A DNA stretch of 64,000 nucleotides from Hemerocallis citrina (GCA_017893485.1 CM030358.1:147448926-147512925); one strand, 5' to 3'. Shown: positions 1-11,282, counted from the first letter of the stretch. Numbers and translations are program-made. The notes: generated from the sequence alone by a model not told the origin.

Positions 1-715
1 CAGAGCTCAACTCTTTCCTAGAGTTGCTCCTCAAACTTGTTTCCCAAACGGCTCTCTCCTAGAGCCTGGTCAAGCTCTTCGCTCCGCTCGCCTCCAGAGC
101 GGACCTCTTCTCAAAGAGTTCAAAGCTCAACTCTCCCCTAGAGTTGCTGCTCAAACTTGTCTCCCAAACGGCTCTCCTAGGGCCTAGTGATGCTCTTCAC
201 TCTGTTCGCCTCTAGAGCGGACCTCTTCTCAACGAGTTCGAAGCACAACTCTCTCCTAGAGTTGCTCCTCAAACTTGTCTCCTAAACGACTCTCTCCTAG
301 AGCCAAGCTCTTCGCTCCGCTCGCCTCCCGAGCAGCCTTCTTCTCAACAAGTTCGAAGCTCAACTTTTTCCTAGAGTTGCTCCTCAAACTTGTCTCTCAA
401 ACGGCTCTCCTAGAGCCTAGTGATGCTCTTCGCTCCGCTCGCCTCCAGAGCGACCTCTTCTCAACGAGTTCGGAGCACAACTCTCTCCTAGAGTTGCTCC
501 TCAAACTTGTCTCCTAAACGGCTCTCTCCTAGAGCCAAGCTCTTCGCTCTGCTTGCCTCCCGAGCGGCCTTCTTTTCAACGAGTTCGGAGCTCAACTCTC
601 CCCTAGAGTTGCTCCTCAAACTTGTCTCCCAAACGGCTCTCTCCTAGAGCCTGACTATGCTCCTCCCGCTCACCTCCTGAGCGGCCTTCTTCTCATCGAG
701 TTCGTCGAAGCTCTC
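1..715 (+). repeat. Tandem array, unit about 118 bp, six copies
   Basis: Units begin near 4, 124, 241, 357, 475 and 590. Each contains two short inverted repeats with the same loop: a CAACTCT/AGAGTTG stem and a GGCTCT/AGAGCC stem, each around a CTCCT-like loop. Copies differ by substitutions and small indels. The array sits in the retroelement's 3' untranslated zone and extends past the left edge. Confidence 0.85.
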
Positions 716-1290
716 AACAGCGAGCTTCAAATCTCCTCGCCATCTCCGAGCATTTCGAGCTCTCCTACACCGAGCTCTGCCATGGCCTAGCCATCATCGA
801 GCTCCGCCAAGTCTCGCCATCATCGAGCTCCGCCGAGTCTCACCGTCATCGAGCTCCAACGTCTCCACCCTCATGAGCTCCAATCGAGCTCTCTTCCTCG
901 CCGAAGCTCCCTCCACCACGAGCTTGACCCCTTGCCGAACCCATCTCAGTCGAGCTCGACCTTCAACACCTCCGAGTTCGAGAACTCCTTCGCCGAGCTC
1001 TCCTCCTTCGTCGAGTTCCTTCATCGCCGAGCATTCGTGGCATCAGAGCCCAAATGAGAGAAAAAAGCTCCACTCGTCGCCCTATTGCCGAACTCTACCG
1101 TCGCCGAAAATCCGAAGCACTCCACTGCCGAGCTCCATCTGCTTCGCCGTCCTCCTTCCTCGCCGAACTCCTTTCCCCTCGTCGGGAACCCACGAGCTTC
1201 TCCTCCACTCCGGAGCTCACCTCGCCGATGCCGAGCTACATGGCGCTCGGAGAAGGAGACGGGGGAGGGAGACGAGAGAGAGCTGAGGTA
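716..1290 (+). repeat. Low-complexity zone rich in CGAGCTC words
   Basis: Irregular repeats of words such as CATCGAGCTCCGCC and CGCCGAGCTC fill this zone. Several reading frames stay open, but their products are Ser/Pro/Arg-rich and no frame is favoured, so I call it non-coding retroelement 3' sequence that probably grew from short repeats. Confidence 0.6.
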
Positions 1291-1927
1291 GGGAGAAGAA
1301 GAAGAGGGCGAGAAAGAGAAGAAGAAAAATAATAATGGTCAACGTTGACCACGCCACGTGTCAGCATTGTGGACTTCGGCAGCTCGATCCGAGCACTCGT
1401 GCCACCGACCCCCAAATGAGAGAAAATATGATTCCTCCCAATGCATGCTCGCCTGATCGTGATCAACGCACAGGATCGCACCATTTGTCAAGTAAAATTT
1501 AATTTATTAAGTTTAATTAATTGAATTAATTATTTAAAAAATTCGAAAAAATCAATTAAAATCGAAAAAAATAATTAACAATTTCTAAAAATAATTATTA
1601 ATTCAGAAAATAATTTTTAAAAAATCTGAAAATATAATTATTAAATTAGAATAATTAATTAAAATGTTCGATAATTAATTATTTAAATTTGAAAATTGAA
1701 TTAAAAAAATTCAAAAAAATGATTAAAATTTGGGGAAAAAATCAGACAAATCTGGAAAAATCACAAAAAATCCAGAAAAATCTGAGAATATTTTTGGGCA
1801 TTTTACAAACTCAGAATAACACCATTACACCTCGAGCAAGATCCAAATTCCCTTAAGAACTTCGATAAAATTCCGTACGCCATTAGAACAATAAAACTAC
1901 TCCTTAAAAACTGTAGAACTCAGTCTC
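1291..1927 (+). other. AT-rich 3' untranslated zone of the left retroelement
   Basis: It starts near a GGTCAACGTTGACC palindrome (about 1338) and becomes a run of short AAATTCGAAAA and TTAATTAA words. The same kind of AT-rich zone precedes the polypurine tract of the complete element (41755-42000), and a similar piece occurs at 47025-47340. No gene is seen. Confidence 0.6.
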
Positions 1928-1943
1928 CAGGAGTGGGGGCTCG
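1928..1943 (+). promoter_or_regulatory. Polypurine tract for plus-strand DNA synthesis
   Basis: A purine-rich block, AGGAGTGGGGGCTCG, sits immediately before the LTR's TG. The complete relative has almost the same block just before its 3' LTR (42146-42161). This is where plus-strand primers form in LTR retrotransposons, and it identifies the next LTR as a 3' LTR. Confidence 0.8.
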
Positions 1944-2527
1944 TGATATGGCTAAAATAGGATTAAATCGGGATCGTTTAAATCAGGCATGAATCTTAAA
2001 GGTCTCAGGGGTAAAACGGTAATTTCAGCTACAAACGGTCTAAAATGGGAACTGAATCTTTCTTCAAAGCCTAATAACCCATAAACATATCTGTCATACT
2101 AGGTATGGCTCGTATGGGTAGCAACCCATTACAAACCAACCCAAATGGATAAAAAGTAATTCAAATTCATGGTTATCTCCATGAATCGATTTAAACTCTA
2201 TATCTTATCCAAAAACACCGAGAAGTAGAGATTTATCCTTATCTCGAAACGGGTCTCTAAGACGACTATAAATACCCCTCTCCCTCCACCGTGACAAGGT
2301 AATCAATCTTTTTCTACCTAAAGCACTTTCTTAATCTTTCGGATTACTGACAAGAGCGTCGGATGGTTCGTCGTCGGGATCCATCTCGATGTTTCGAACT
2401 TTGTGCAGGTTCGCGGCAACAGCGAGAAATAAGTCAACACGTTGGTGAAGGTCAACAGGTTTGCTCAATTGTTTTCCTCAAAAACTCACAAATTCATCTG
2501 TTTGCATCCACACCCGAAATCAGCGCA
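1944..2527 (+). repeat. 3' LTR of the left Tat-like element
   Basis: It begins TGATATGG like the LTRs at 31479, 42162 and 63402, and ends CAGCGCA at the point where those end in AGCGGCAACA or ATTAGCA. At 584 bp it is somewhat shorter than the 663-bp LTRs of the complete element and clearly diverged from them. It carries TATAAATA (2267-2274), followed by the shared AGGTAATCAATCTTTTTC block. The 3' flank runs straight into the WRC-domain gene, so this insertion probably cut that gene. Confidence 0.8.
2267..2274 (+). promoter_or_regulatory. TATA box of the LTR promoter
   Basis: TATAAATA followed by ACCCC occurs at the matching place in all four LTRs of this group (2267, 31878, 42561 and 63747). 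It is the likely core promoter. Confidence 0.7.
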
Positions 2528-2557
2528 CCGACAATCCTCAAATCCATTCATCAATTG

Positions 2558-3256
2558 CTACAAAACTACACAGCAATTCATTACCATAAGCGCAGTGAAA
2601 GAAAACCATACCATGGGTCCTGAATTCCGCGCCACCTCCCCAAACTCAGCCCTCCTACCATCTACCGCCACCCGTCGCTCCGCCTCCTCCTCCTCCATGC
2701 CACTCCACGCCCTCCGCTCCACCTTCCCATTCCCCTTCATCCCACTCCTCACATCACAAACAGCCATCTTCCTCGACCTATAATACCCCCTTAAATCCTC
2801 TCCTCCCCCACCAAACTCACTCCTCCCCCCACTCACATTCATCTTGCTTTTCCCTCTCCTACCACCATAATCTCTCCACCTCCTCCCTCCATTCTCCTCC
2901 GCAACCGGCACGATGCGCTTCTTGAAAACCTCCACCTCCACCTCCACCTCCTCCTCCTCCTCCTCCTCATCGTCATCCGACGCCGATGACGACGACGAAG
3001 GCGGCGATCTGACGCTCTTTCGCTTACCTCTGTTGGATGTGCAAACCGGAGGGGATTTGGGGAGGAGGTTGAGGGCGGCGAGCTTCCGCGCTCGCTTGCG
3101 CTCGTTGCGGATCTTCTGCTCCTTGTAGTGCTTGGCGCAGTAGCTCCGCCCCGGTGCCACCATCGATTGGCACCGCCACTCGCCGTTTCCGGTCCTCGTG
3201 CACTGCAGGAACGGCGGGAATTTTAACCTAGGCATTCCGACGTTCGGGTGCTCCAT
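2558..3256 (-). pseudogene. WRC-domain protein, 5' exon of a cut host gene
   Basis: The frame reads from an ATG at 3256 (232 aa). Near residues 19-44 it has a WRC zinc-binding motif with the exact family spacing C-X9-C-X10-C-X2-H, including the words WRC and CAKHY. A basic stretch follows (RNERKRARKL, a likely nuclear signal), then Ser-rich and Asp/Glu-rich runs. WRC domains bind DNA or act in nuclear regulators such as growth-regulating factors and some JmjC demethylases; I cannot tell which family this belongs to. The last about 25 residues look non-coding, and a possible splice donor lies after the ATG near 2612. The retroelement LTR ends 30 bp beyond, so downstream exons are gone. Whether the remnant is transcribed is unknown. 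Confidence 0.65.
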
Positions 3257-3619
3257 CAAGATTCGGATTTTGGACCGGAAATCGAAAATTTGAAGGAAAT
3301 AATCCCCTTTCTTTCATAGTTTCACAAGGCTTGACCATATACTTTCGGACGCTTGCGTTAGAGTGAATGTTCTATGCGGGTTGTGCGTAGGGGTTTGGCT
3401 TAGGGAATGGGGACGGAGAAAGTAGGGGATGCTTTGAGATGCGTGTGATTGGTAGGCTGCTGTCCAGTTCCGCCTGTCGTGCGGGAACCCGTATAGAATA
3501 TTATTTCGCTCGTTATTTTTTTTTGATACTTAGATTCCAGCATAATATTCCGCTGGTTATTTGTAACAATTAATTGATCATTTGGTAGGAAATTGTTTCT
3601 AGAAGGTATTAAATATCGT
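3257..3619. other. Upstream region of the WRC-domain gene
   Basis: This would hold the 5' untranslated region and promoter of the minus-strand WRC-domain gene. I see no clear TATA box and no transposon structure. Confidence 0.3.
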
Positions 3620-3946
3620 ACTCCCTCCATTGTAAAATATAATTCATTTTAGTTTTTTTATTAATTTTTAAAATATACATCACTTTGGATTTACGAAACA
3701 AATGTCTTGTAATTCTTTAACGTCCATCAAATAATTTTAATAAGATTTTTTATTTTATCCTTAAATTTTTTTTAAATGAGTAATAATAAAATTATAGAGG
3801 AGGGCAAATTGAACATTTTTAATTGACAGCTTATTTATGAGCTTTAAAAACTAAGCATGTTAGCATTTTTTGTCAATCTTATGTTTTTTCTTAATAGATG
3901 TGTAGAAATCTAAAACGACTTAAATTTTAAAACGGATGGAATGTAT
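3620..3946. mobile_element. Stowaway-like MITE, decayed
   Basis: The left end reads TACTCCCTCCATTGTAAAAT and the right end is its imperfect inverse, finishing ATGGAATGTA. CTCCCTCC-type ends with a TA target are typical of Stowaway/Mariner MITEs. The body is AT-rich and non-coding and the inverted ends have several mismatches. About 325 bp of AT-rich sequence with no recognisable feature follows (3947-4272). Confidence 0.5.
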
Positions 3947-4272
3947 TCGAAATTCAAATACCATGTTATACACGCTCTATTAAAAATTGAGAAACATTAT
4001 TTATATGACCTTGGAAATGATATCACTTGCAATAACATATATTCCTAGAGTACTATATTTATTTCATTATTTTCTTATTAATAAAATATGGTAATTATAT
4101 TTTATTTTATTTCAAAAAACACCTACATCATATGTGCAAGTAAATTTAGAACCACATAATACAAATGTGAAAAATCCATTATGGAGCATTGAAGAATACA
4201 AATTTGGAAACAAATAGGAGATAATCTAGGAGCTCACCTCTAAAAAAAGATGCTGGTTAAGAAGTATCAAAC

Positions 4273-6823
4273 TGTAGCGCCCCGATTTTCGTATACTGGA
4301 AACTCGTGACATCAACTAGAATCTTTTACTTCAGTGAGTACACAACACAGAAAAATCACATAAAATTAAAAACTTCTTTTCTTACCTTAATGTTTTTCTT
4401 CTTAAATATGAATGCCCAACACAGCTTAAGCTCAAAATCGGGTGGTCCTGCAATCTAAAGATAAGTGGGCACGTCAGTTGAATGCAACTGACGCAAACTG
4501 ATAAAAACATTGAGCTTCACTCCTTAACAACCAATCACAGTCAATCAATAATAAGATTTATATAAATGCCAACATGAAATGTGAAATGCAGACAATCAAA
4601 AGTGTCAGTGTGCCATGACCTAAATCTAATGCACAACCATAAATGCACACAATGCTCCTACTCTAATGTAAACTTAATTTGGAAATATATGCATCCCATA
4701 CTACATATTTCCTAAATCAAGTTCGTATTCTCCATATAATAGGGTTCAATCCCTCGTCATGCATCCTACTCTTGTACTATTTTCTATTTCTGACATTCAT
4801 CTTGCGACTGGTAAGATTGCAGTCGCTCGGTCCAGTTCTGCCGCTGCAGTCAGAAATTATTAGTTATGTCATTGTGTATGCCGAGACCTTGTGGTCCTAT
4901 GCCACTTTCCGATCATACTCCGCCCGGCCCCCTGTGGTCCTACGCCACTCTCGGACCTTACCCAAAAGTTGTTACAAACGTCAAGGTGACCCTGCAGGTC
5001 CTACCTGCTCCACCGAGGGTTCGCATTAAACAACAGAGAACCTTAGGCAGATCTGGAGGGTCCATTAACTAACTCCCACCTTATAGTTTTTATCACTAAA
5101 TCCCATAAATTAACAGTCGAGACCACGCCACACGTATCACAGACGAGACCACGCCGCACGCGTCCCCTTGATAGTTGAGTACACGCCCTACTAGTGCTTG
5201 TCCTTACCAATTTATACCAATCTTCTAGGTAGTTCTAGAATTAGTGGTTGAGTTATGCTAAAGGATTTCTTAATTTAATTTACTAACTTTACCCGATCTA
5301 AATTTCATTATTTAAACATCTTCTAGTTCCTTTAAAACATGTATGACATTAGTTAGTGGGTAGCCTCGGACAATCTAGGTTCTTAAGGAATGCTTGAAAC
5401 TTGATTATTTAAGTTATTTACTACTTTATTCTAACAACTTATTTATCGTGACTTCTCAATTTATTTATTATCATTTCTAGTAGATTATCTTCCTAGATTA
5501 CTTATTATATTATCTATTTCAAGTTCTAGGTAATTTAAAGACTCTTCGGAATGGCAACCGTCATATGGCAACTTTCCGTAATGTTGCATCAATTAATTAT
5601 CTCGGACAAATACTAACTTGCACATCTCACATGCACAACACTACTATGTATAGTAACAGCATACACATATGTATTACAAAGTATTCTTCATTGTATAAAC
5701 ACTCTTTCATGTATATCAATGAACATCTTTCATACATATTTCTTAACTACTTTTCCACATTATGTTGTTTAGACATGTACATGTGTGGACTTTTATTCAT
5801 AAAATGCCCAAATACTCATTTACTCATTTACAACTTCATTCATATGTTTTGTTAAGCTACTAAACGTTTCTTGTTAAGCTACTGAACTTTTCTTATGCAT
5901 GTGTTTATTTTCATTTGTTATCTATATTTTTTTTTTAATTTTATAAGCAAAACCTCTTGTTGCATAATTTCCATCATAATTTACCATCAATCTAAGGTAA
6001 AATAAGCATTCTACTACATTTATTTGTGCATCACTCAATTTCAAAATTTTGTGATTATCTATGCAAACATACATTTTCTATCTTCTCTACTTTTTTTTTC
6101 CTCCTTTGTTTCCTTAATCTGACAATTATAAATATATACACAAGCATGCATATAAAACCATTGTATTTTATTAATACTTTAATCTACAATAATTTTCAAT
6201 CTACTAACAATTACTATAACAAACTGTTAACACTTTAATCTACAACAATTTTCAATCTATTATAACAACAAACCATTAACAGTTACTACAACCATCAACA
6301 ATTCAAATTTTCAATTTTATCCATCAAATTATTAATCAATCTACACAACCTAGGCAATCTATTATCAACAATTTATTATACTACTAATACTAGTGGACTA
6401 CTACATGACTTTTTAATTTTAAAATAACAAACTACTAACAATCAAATAATCAAACAACCAATTACTAACAATCTATTAGCAATCAAACAATTAAATACTA
6501 AAAATTAAAGAAGCATACAAGGAGGAAGACACACCCACCTTATGTTAAAAGAGTTTAATTCTAGCTTTATCCTCTTTAATAATCTTCTTTTGATATCAAG
6601 CTCCAATAACTCTAGAAAATTGATAGTAAATTAATTAGAATTTGAACATAGAATGAAGACATGAAGCTAAGTGTGAACTAAGATTCACCTTCACCTAGAT
6701 TGCTTGTCTTCTTTACTCCTAACAAGCAGTATAATAGTAGCAGTAGTAAAGTAGTATAGTAGAAGGAGTAGAAGTAGTTATAGTAGAAAGTAGTAGTAGT
6801 ATAACAGCAAGAGTAGTAGTAGG
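4273..6823 (+). repeat. Long LTR (family L), 5' part only
   Basis: It starts TGTAGCGCCCCGATTTT, like the TGTAAC(A/T)CCCCGAATT starts of the solo LTRs at 9504 and 19855. About 190 bp in it has the same stem block (GTCAGTTG/CAACTGAC at about 4471), and it shares the motif on the CCCACCTTA side near 6535. The copia LTR starting at 6824 interrupts it and the 3' part is not found in the window. Long LTRs starting TGTAACACCCC suggest a Tekay/Del-type Ty3/gypsy family, which I infer only from LTR form. No gene is seen in it. Confidence 0.6.
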
Positions 6824-7722
6824 TGTTGGAAATACTTTTGGGATATTTTTCGGGCCGGATTCCGGTGTGCTTCGACCACCGGCGGCGCCGGAAAGTGATT
6901 GGATTACGTTCCTCTCGTCGAGTACTATTCCATAGTGTACTCATTTGCCAAAAACGGTTTCCGTATGAATGAGAAATGTAGGTCCAAAGTTGGGTACTCG
7001 AAATGTACTAACTTAAGAATTTGGAATGGATAGTCCCACATCGGGAGATGGGAAAGATTTCTCTAGTATATAAGCTAAAGAAATTGATTAAAGGGCGTAG
7101 CCCTGGGGTTACCACTAATGTGTAGTGGAGAAAGGACCTAGCCAAAATTATAAACACACACGTGCGCACCCGGCCTGGCCCCGGGCTCCGGGCTCGGCTC
7201 GGCTTGGCTTGGCTCTGGCTTGGCTTGGCTTGGCCATGGCTTGAGGCTTTTCAAATCCTATAACTGGTACCATTACTCTGTAACAGCAAAGTAATGGCTC
7301 ATCAGTTACGTTTTTTGAAATTCTGTAACCGGTACCATTACTTTGCTATTACAGAGTAATGGACCCTTCGGTTACTCATCTTCTCCTATAAGACCAGTAA
7401 TTTTTGTCTACCGGAACACAGAGTTTTCAAATCTCCTTCTTCTTCTTCCTCTGAGTCAGAGTTTGAGAGTACAACATAGCTACCAGTTCGCTGAATTCTC
7501 TGAAGCTAGGATGCTGCTCTTCAAGGAAAGGTAATACAGTTGTATCCTGGGAGGCAATTCGTCAACCACCGTCATACTACGGGGCGAATTTTTCTTTAAA
7601 GACATAGATCATAATCTCGACTCTATATTGAAGTGTTTGGTTTGTTCGTTTATTTCCTGTAAATTTTTTTCTTCACAAACATTGTTAGCAGTTTCCTATT
7701 TTATGAAATTCAAGTTCTAACA
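6824..7722 (+). repeat. Probable 5' LTR of Copia-1
   Basis: The left end TGTTGGAA lies at the break in the older LTR. A matching TTCTAACA, giving inverted TGTT/AACA ends, lies at 7715-7722 before the gag leader. Inside is a promoter-like TATATAAG (about 7063). Because the 3' LTR is missing the right boundary cannot be proven; a second TTCTAACA-like end lies near 7755. I could not recognise a tRNA primer site. Confidence 0.5.
7268..7366. repeat. Inverted repeat in the Copia-1 LTR
   Basis: A block near 7270-7295 (CCATTACTCTGTAACAGC, then AAAGTAATGG) recurs in reverse complement near 7338-7365. The arms are about 28 bp with one or two differences. This could form a stem in DNA or in LTR transcripts. 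Confidence 0.7.
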
Positions 7723-7838
7723 ATCTGAAAGCAAAAATTTTCCTCTATTCTAACAGTTTTTGTGAATATTATTTACAGGTACTATTATCATTTCAAAAAA
7801 ACAAACAACTAACAGTTCAATTTCAACTGTTTCAGAAA

Positions 7839-8346
7839 ATGGAAAACACTCAAAAAGAAAATGTCAGTGGACTTATCAGTGCACAAACACCAGTGATCCA
7901 AAATATGACTGCACAATCGGTTGCGACACAAACCATCGTTCTGCCCACACATATAACTGTGGGAGAAAAACCCAAAAAGTTTAATGGAATTGGATTCAAG
8001 AAGTGGCAAGGAAAGATACAGTTCTACCTGACTACCTTGAAGCTGGACAAGTTTCTTACTGAAACTGTCCCTATGCTAGCACCTATGGATGCACACTCCG
8101 TTGCTGCGGTTGATGCATGGAATCAGGGTGATTATCTCTGTAGAAACTATATCCTGAACGGTTTTGGTAGACCCGCTCTACAATGTCTACTGTGTCTTCA
8201 AGACATCCAAACTTCTGTGGGGGTCTTTGGAGAAGAAGTACAAAACAGATGATGCTGGCTTCAAAAAGTTTGTAGTTGGCAAGTTTCTGGACTACAAGAT
8301 GGTTGACTCCAAGACTGTTGTGAGTCAAATCAAGAACTGTAGGTGA
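7839..8346 (+). pseudogene. gag: Copia gag, frameshifted
   Basis: The start ATG at 7839 follows an A-rich leader. The first frame contains KKFNGIGFKKWQGKIQFYL, typical of the copia gag N-terminus, and then an AWNQGDYLCRNYILNG block. Near 8165 the homologous frame shifts, continuing as LLWGSLEKKYKTDDAG and KFVVGKFLDYKMVDS, the middle part of the UBN2-type gag domain. It ends at a stop near 8344. In a working element this protein forms the particle that packages the RNA. At least two indels make it non-functional. Confidence 0.85.
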
Positions 8347-8541
8347 TAATGCACGAAATCGCTGCAGAGAACATGACGCTGTGTGAACCATTCCAGGTTG
8401 CAGCGTTCATTGAGAAGCTTCCACCTGGATGGAAGGACTTCAAGAACTACCTCAAACACAAGCGAATTCAGGTTGTGGATTGAATAGGAGAATCGCAAGA
8501 CTGACGAGTTCTATGGAAATCAATCCATATAAAAGGCCAAC

Positions 8542-9208
8542 ATGGTGGAGCATGAACATAATGGCAAAAAGTGGAAGTTCTTGTTACCGGTCTCGAACAA
8601 AAAACCTGTCGCAAAGAGGTTTGCTAGAAAATGCCACAAGTGTAGTAAGTTGGGGCACAAAATCTTTGACTGTCGCAGCAAGGATAACAACTGTGCTGGA
8701 ACTGGACATGCAAAAGGAAATGAGAAATCTCATGCACACATAGCTAAGAACTTGTCCACTGGTCTCTCTAATTTGGACCTCTGTGCTGTCGTATCAGAGG
8801 TAAATCTGGTGGGGAGCAATCCTCGTGAGTGGTGGTACAATACTGGGGCTACCAAGCACATCTGCTCGGACAAAGAGATGTTCACCTCATATTAGAACAT
8901 GGATGAACAATTGTTCATGGATAATTCTTCCACCTCCAAGATTGAAGGAACATGGAAGATAGTGTCGAAGATGACTTTAGGTAAGGAACTAACACTAACC
9001 AATGTGTTGCACGTTCCAGATATTAGAAAGAACCTGGTATCGGGATCTTTGCTAAGCAAGAATGGATTTAGGGTCATTCTTGCTTCTGATAATTTTGTGC
9101 TTTCAAAAAATGGGGTGTACTTGGAAAAAGGGTATGTGAAGAATAAATTGTTCAAATTCAATGTAATGACAGTCATCTCAAAATCTGTTGTTCCTGTTGT
9201 TCCCAAAA
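8542..9208 (+). pseudogene. Copia gag zinc knuckle and protease, frameshifted
   Basis: Near 8630-8680 there is a CCHC knuckle (CHKCSKLGHKIFDC), the nucleic-acid binding end of gag. Near 8830 the retropepsin site reads WWYNTGATKHIC; the usual copia motif has VDTGA, so the catalytic Asp is replaced by Asn. A stop after SY (8893) breaks the frame, which continues shifted with LTNVLHVPDIRKNLVSG, the conserved copia stretch after the protease, until about 9208, where foreign sequence begins. Confidence 0.85.
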
Positions 9209-9503
9209 TTAGATATCGGATCGATCCCTCCAGTGCTGGGCGAAGACACTCGGGTGAAGATTCGCGCTGATAGCTTCCCGAGCATTTTGAAGGCAGAATA
9301 TCTGAACATTATTAGGGTTGTCTACTATATTCTGCGGGAGTTCGAGATCTTTATTCCGAGCCCAGGTATTCGGCCCACCACAGCTCTGGCGCCGGGTTAC
9401 TGTATGTTCCCCGAGGACGCCTTCCTCTCGGGGCTGAGGCTGCCTCTGCATCCTTTTGTTAAGAGGGTTCTGAACTGGGCGGGGCTGTGCCCTATGCAGT
9501 ATG
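9209..9503 (+). pseudogene. Captured fragment of a gypsy-type 'putative plant transposon' domain gene, part 1
   Basis: Copia sequence stops after the protease region. The frame then encodes a piece resembling the antisense protein of the Tat-type element at 37328-39529: PGIRPTTALAPGYCMF and GLRLPLHPFVKRVLNWAGL match PGVRANTKLPSSDMCMF and GLRFPLHPFILQILGWYCL there. This is the domain Pfam calls transposase (putative) gypsy type. It does not belong in a copia element. The frame continues at 13699 after the solo LTR and one copy of its 5-bp target duplication are removed. Confidence 0.75.
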
Positions 9504-10099
9504 TGTAACACCCCGAATTTCAAATAAGGATAAATTCGAGATTTCGCAGGATCTTTATTTCACTTCGTACAATTTTACAAGAAAATTTAAAACTTTTCAT
9601 TCACAATACATCAGAGTTCAATTACAACTTGGTTTTGCACAGCGGAAGAAAGAAATTTACAATAAAACATTTACAACATCTTTAAAATAACACAGCTCCA
9701 GCATATCCACTTTATAGCTTTGCGAATAGTCCATTACCTGCTTGTTAATCTGTGGGCATGTCAGTTACTTACAACTGACGAAATGTTATACACGGCTATC
9801 CTCTCTATGCCGGGAATAGTATAACGATCTCATACTTTAACAAATCACAAAAAGATTGAATGAACATATAAAGTGTCAAAAGTGATTATTCTAGACATAA
9901 GTGTATGTCATGCCTTAATGCCTAATGCACACATTTCTATACTAGGATGACACTAATGCACACTTGTTCGGATTCTATGCATCCCATACTACATAGGTCC
10001 GAGGGCAAGCGCCTACGTTCTTCACAATACAGGGCTCGATCCCTCGCCATGAAAACTACCCGGTAGCAAAACAAAGTTCAGACTATTCCACGAATGTGA

Positions 10100-10380
10100 A
10101 TCCCAGCCTTGGAGTCCACCGCCAGCTGTTATAACAGATTCCACATCGTACGAACCGTCCCGTATGTGACCTTCTAGCCCAATATATATATATATATATA
10201 CATTGGAGACGGTAAACACAAAAATCCATCCGTCCGACTACTCAAGATCCCGGAGTCCACCGCTGACCCGTCCTCATAGTCCCGGACTAAAATATAATAA
10301 TCCGTCTCCCACAGGGCAACCTCAGTCCACCAACTGGATCTATAGTCTTGGAGTCCACCGCCGACTATATAGAGCACCCC
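10100..10380 (+). repeat. Dispersed GGAGTCCACCGCC motif in the solo LTR
   Basis: Copies lie near 10110, 10254 and 10350, next to inverse words such as CGACTATATAG and CTATAGTC. The second solo LTR has the matching GGAGTACACCGCC copies near 20476 and 20642, and a diverged one near 20680. The repetition is therefore a family property. Confidence 0.6.
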
Positions 10381-10835
10381 ACTTACGTTTCCCTAAGTTT
10401 ACTACATCTTCACTTATGTGCCTAAACTTTCCTAAGTTCAAGACATGAATAATCTCCACATGTAGAATTAGTTGTTATCTCCTACCGGACTTAGTCAACA
10501 AATACGAGATGGCTCCATAACCACATCTCAAAATCACAACTCAACATTCTGTTATTTCAATAATGCCGGTAATGAGGGTTTCACTAATTCTAAATCTCAG
10601 TTTTCTGTATAAGCATCATGGGTATTCATACCCTCAAAAATCAAAAGTCTTAAGCTTGTCATAAATTCCATTTTTAAATTCATTCACAAAAATTCTATCT
10701 TGCCACTATTCATGATCTATTCGATCAATCACAACCACAAGTTCACTACATGAATTTGTTGTAACAAATCTAAATTTTCACAATATTTCAATTCACAAGC
10801 TATTTCTTAAACATGATACAAGTGTAGTTATTCTT

Positions 10836-11083
10836 TTTTTTTTTTTTTTTTTTTGATTATACTGGGTATCCATCCCCCTCTATGGGTCAGACTAATCCCA
10901 GTCCCGTGGCCAGGATCCCGCGCTTGTTACGGGTTGTAGCACTACCCTTTCGGATAGAGGTCACTGGCCACCCAGAGGTATTTAATCCCCATCTTTTGGG
11001 AACCCAGGGGTTCGAACCTGAGATCTTGGAGGAGCAAACTCCAAGTCCCATCGCTCTCTACCACTGGGCCACATGCGGTGGTT
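10836..11083 (-). mobile_element. tRNA-derived SINE with poly(A) and 15-bp duplication
   Basis: On the minus strand it starts near 11083 with an A box, TGGCCCAGTGGTAGAGAGC, and a B box, GGTTCGAACCC, about 45 bp further on. These form the internal RNA polymerase III promoter of tRNA-derived SINEs. It ends in a run of about 19 A (T run on the plus strand, 10836-10854). AGTGTAGTTATTCTT flanks it on both sides (10821-10835 and 11084-11098). The second solo LTR lacks it. SINEs code for nothing and use a LINE's reverse transcriptase. Confidence 0.92.
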
Positions 11084-11282
11084 AGTGTAGTTATTCTTAA
11101 AGATCAAAATACTACTTTCCATCACATGATTCTACTAAAAATTTATTACTTCAAGAAATATACAAGAATTATCTCATAGTATTTTCATTTCATTTTTTTA
11201 TATTAAAATTAGACTTAGTATTCTAAGATTTCTTTTATTCAAGATCTTAATATATGCAAAAGAAGTTTTTTAAAAAAATAAA

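Larger units (their letters stand above)
1..1943 (+). mobile_element. 3' internal part of a Tat-like LTR retrotransposon, cut by the window edge
   Basis: This stretch ends in a purine-rich tract directly followed by an LTR related to those of the complete element at 31479-42824, so it is the internal 3' part of a related Ty3/gypsy element whose coding part lies left of the window. It has three zones: a tandem array (1-715), a GAGCTC-rich low-complexity zone (716-1290) and an AT-rich zone (1330-1900). The complete element has the same order: GC-rich repeats, AT-rich zone, purine tract, LTR. I see no convincing gene in it. Lineage assignment is inferred from the relative's gag and primer site. 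Confidence 0.75.

Noticed and set aside
1..715. CRISPR-like array
   Set aside because: Repeats are continuous tandem units with no unique spacers, in a plant retroelement.
873..1332. Overlapping open frames rich in Ser, Pro and Arg
   Set aside because: All frames of this GAGCTC-rich strip stay open and none has a domain. It lies in a retroelement 3' zone, so it is called repeat.
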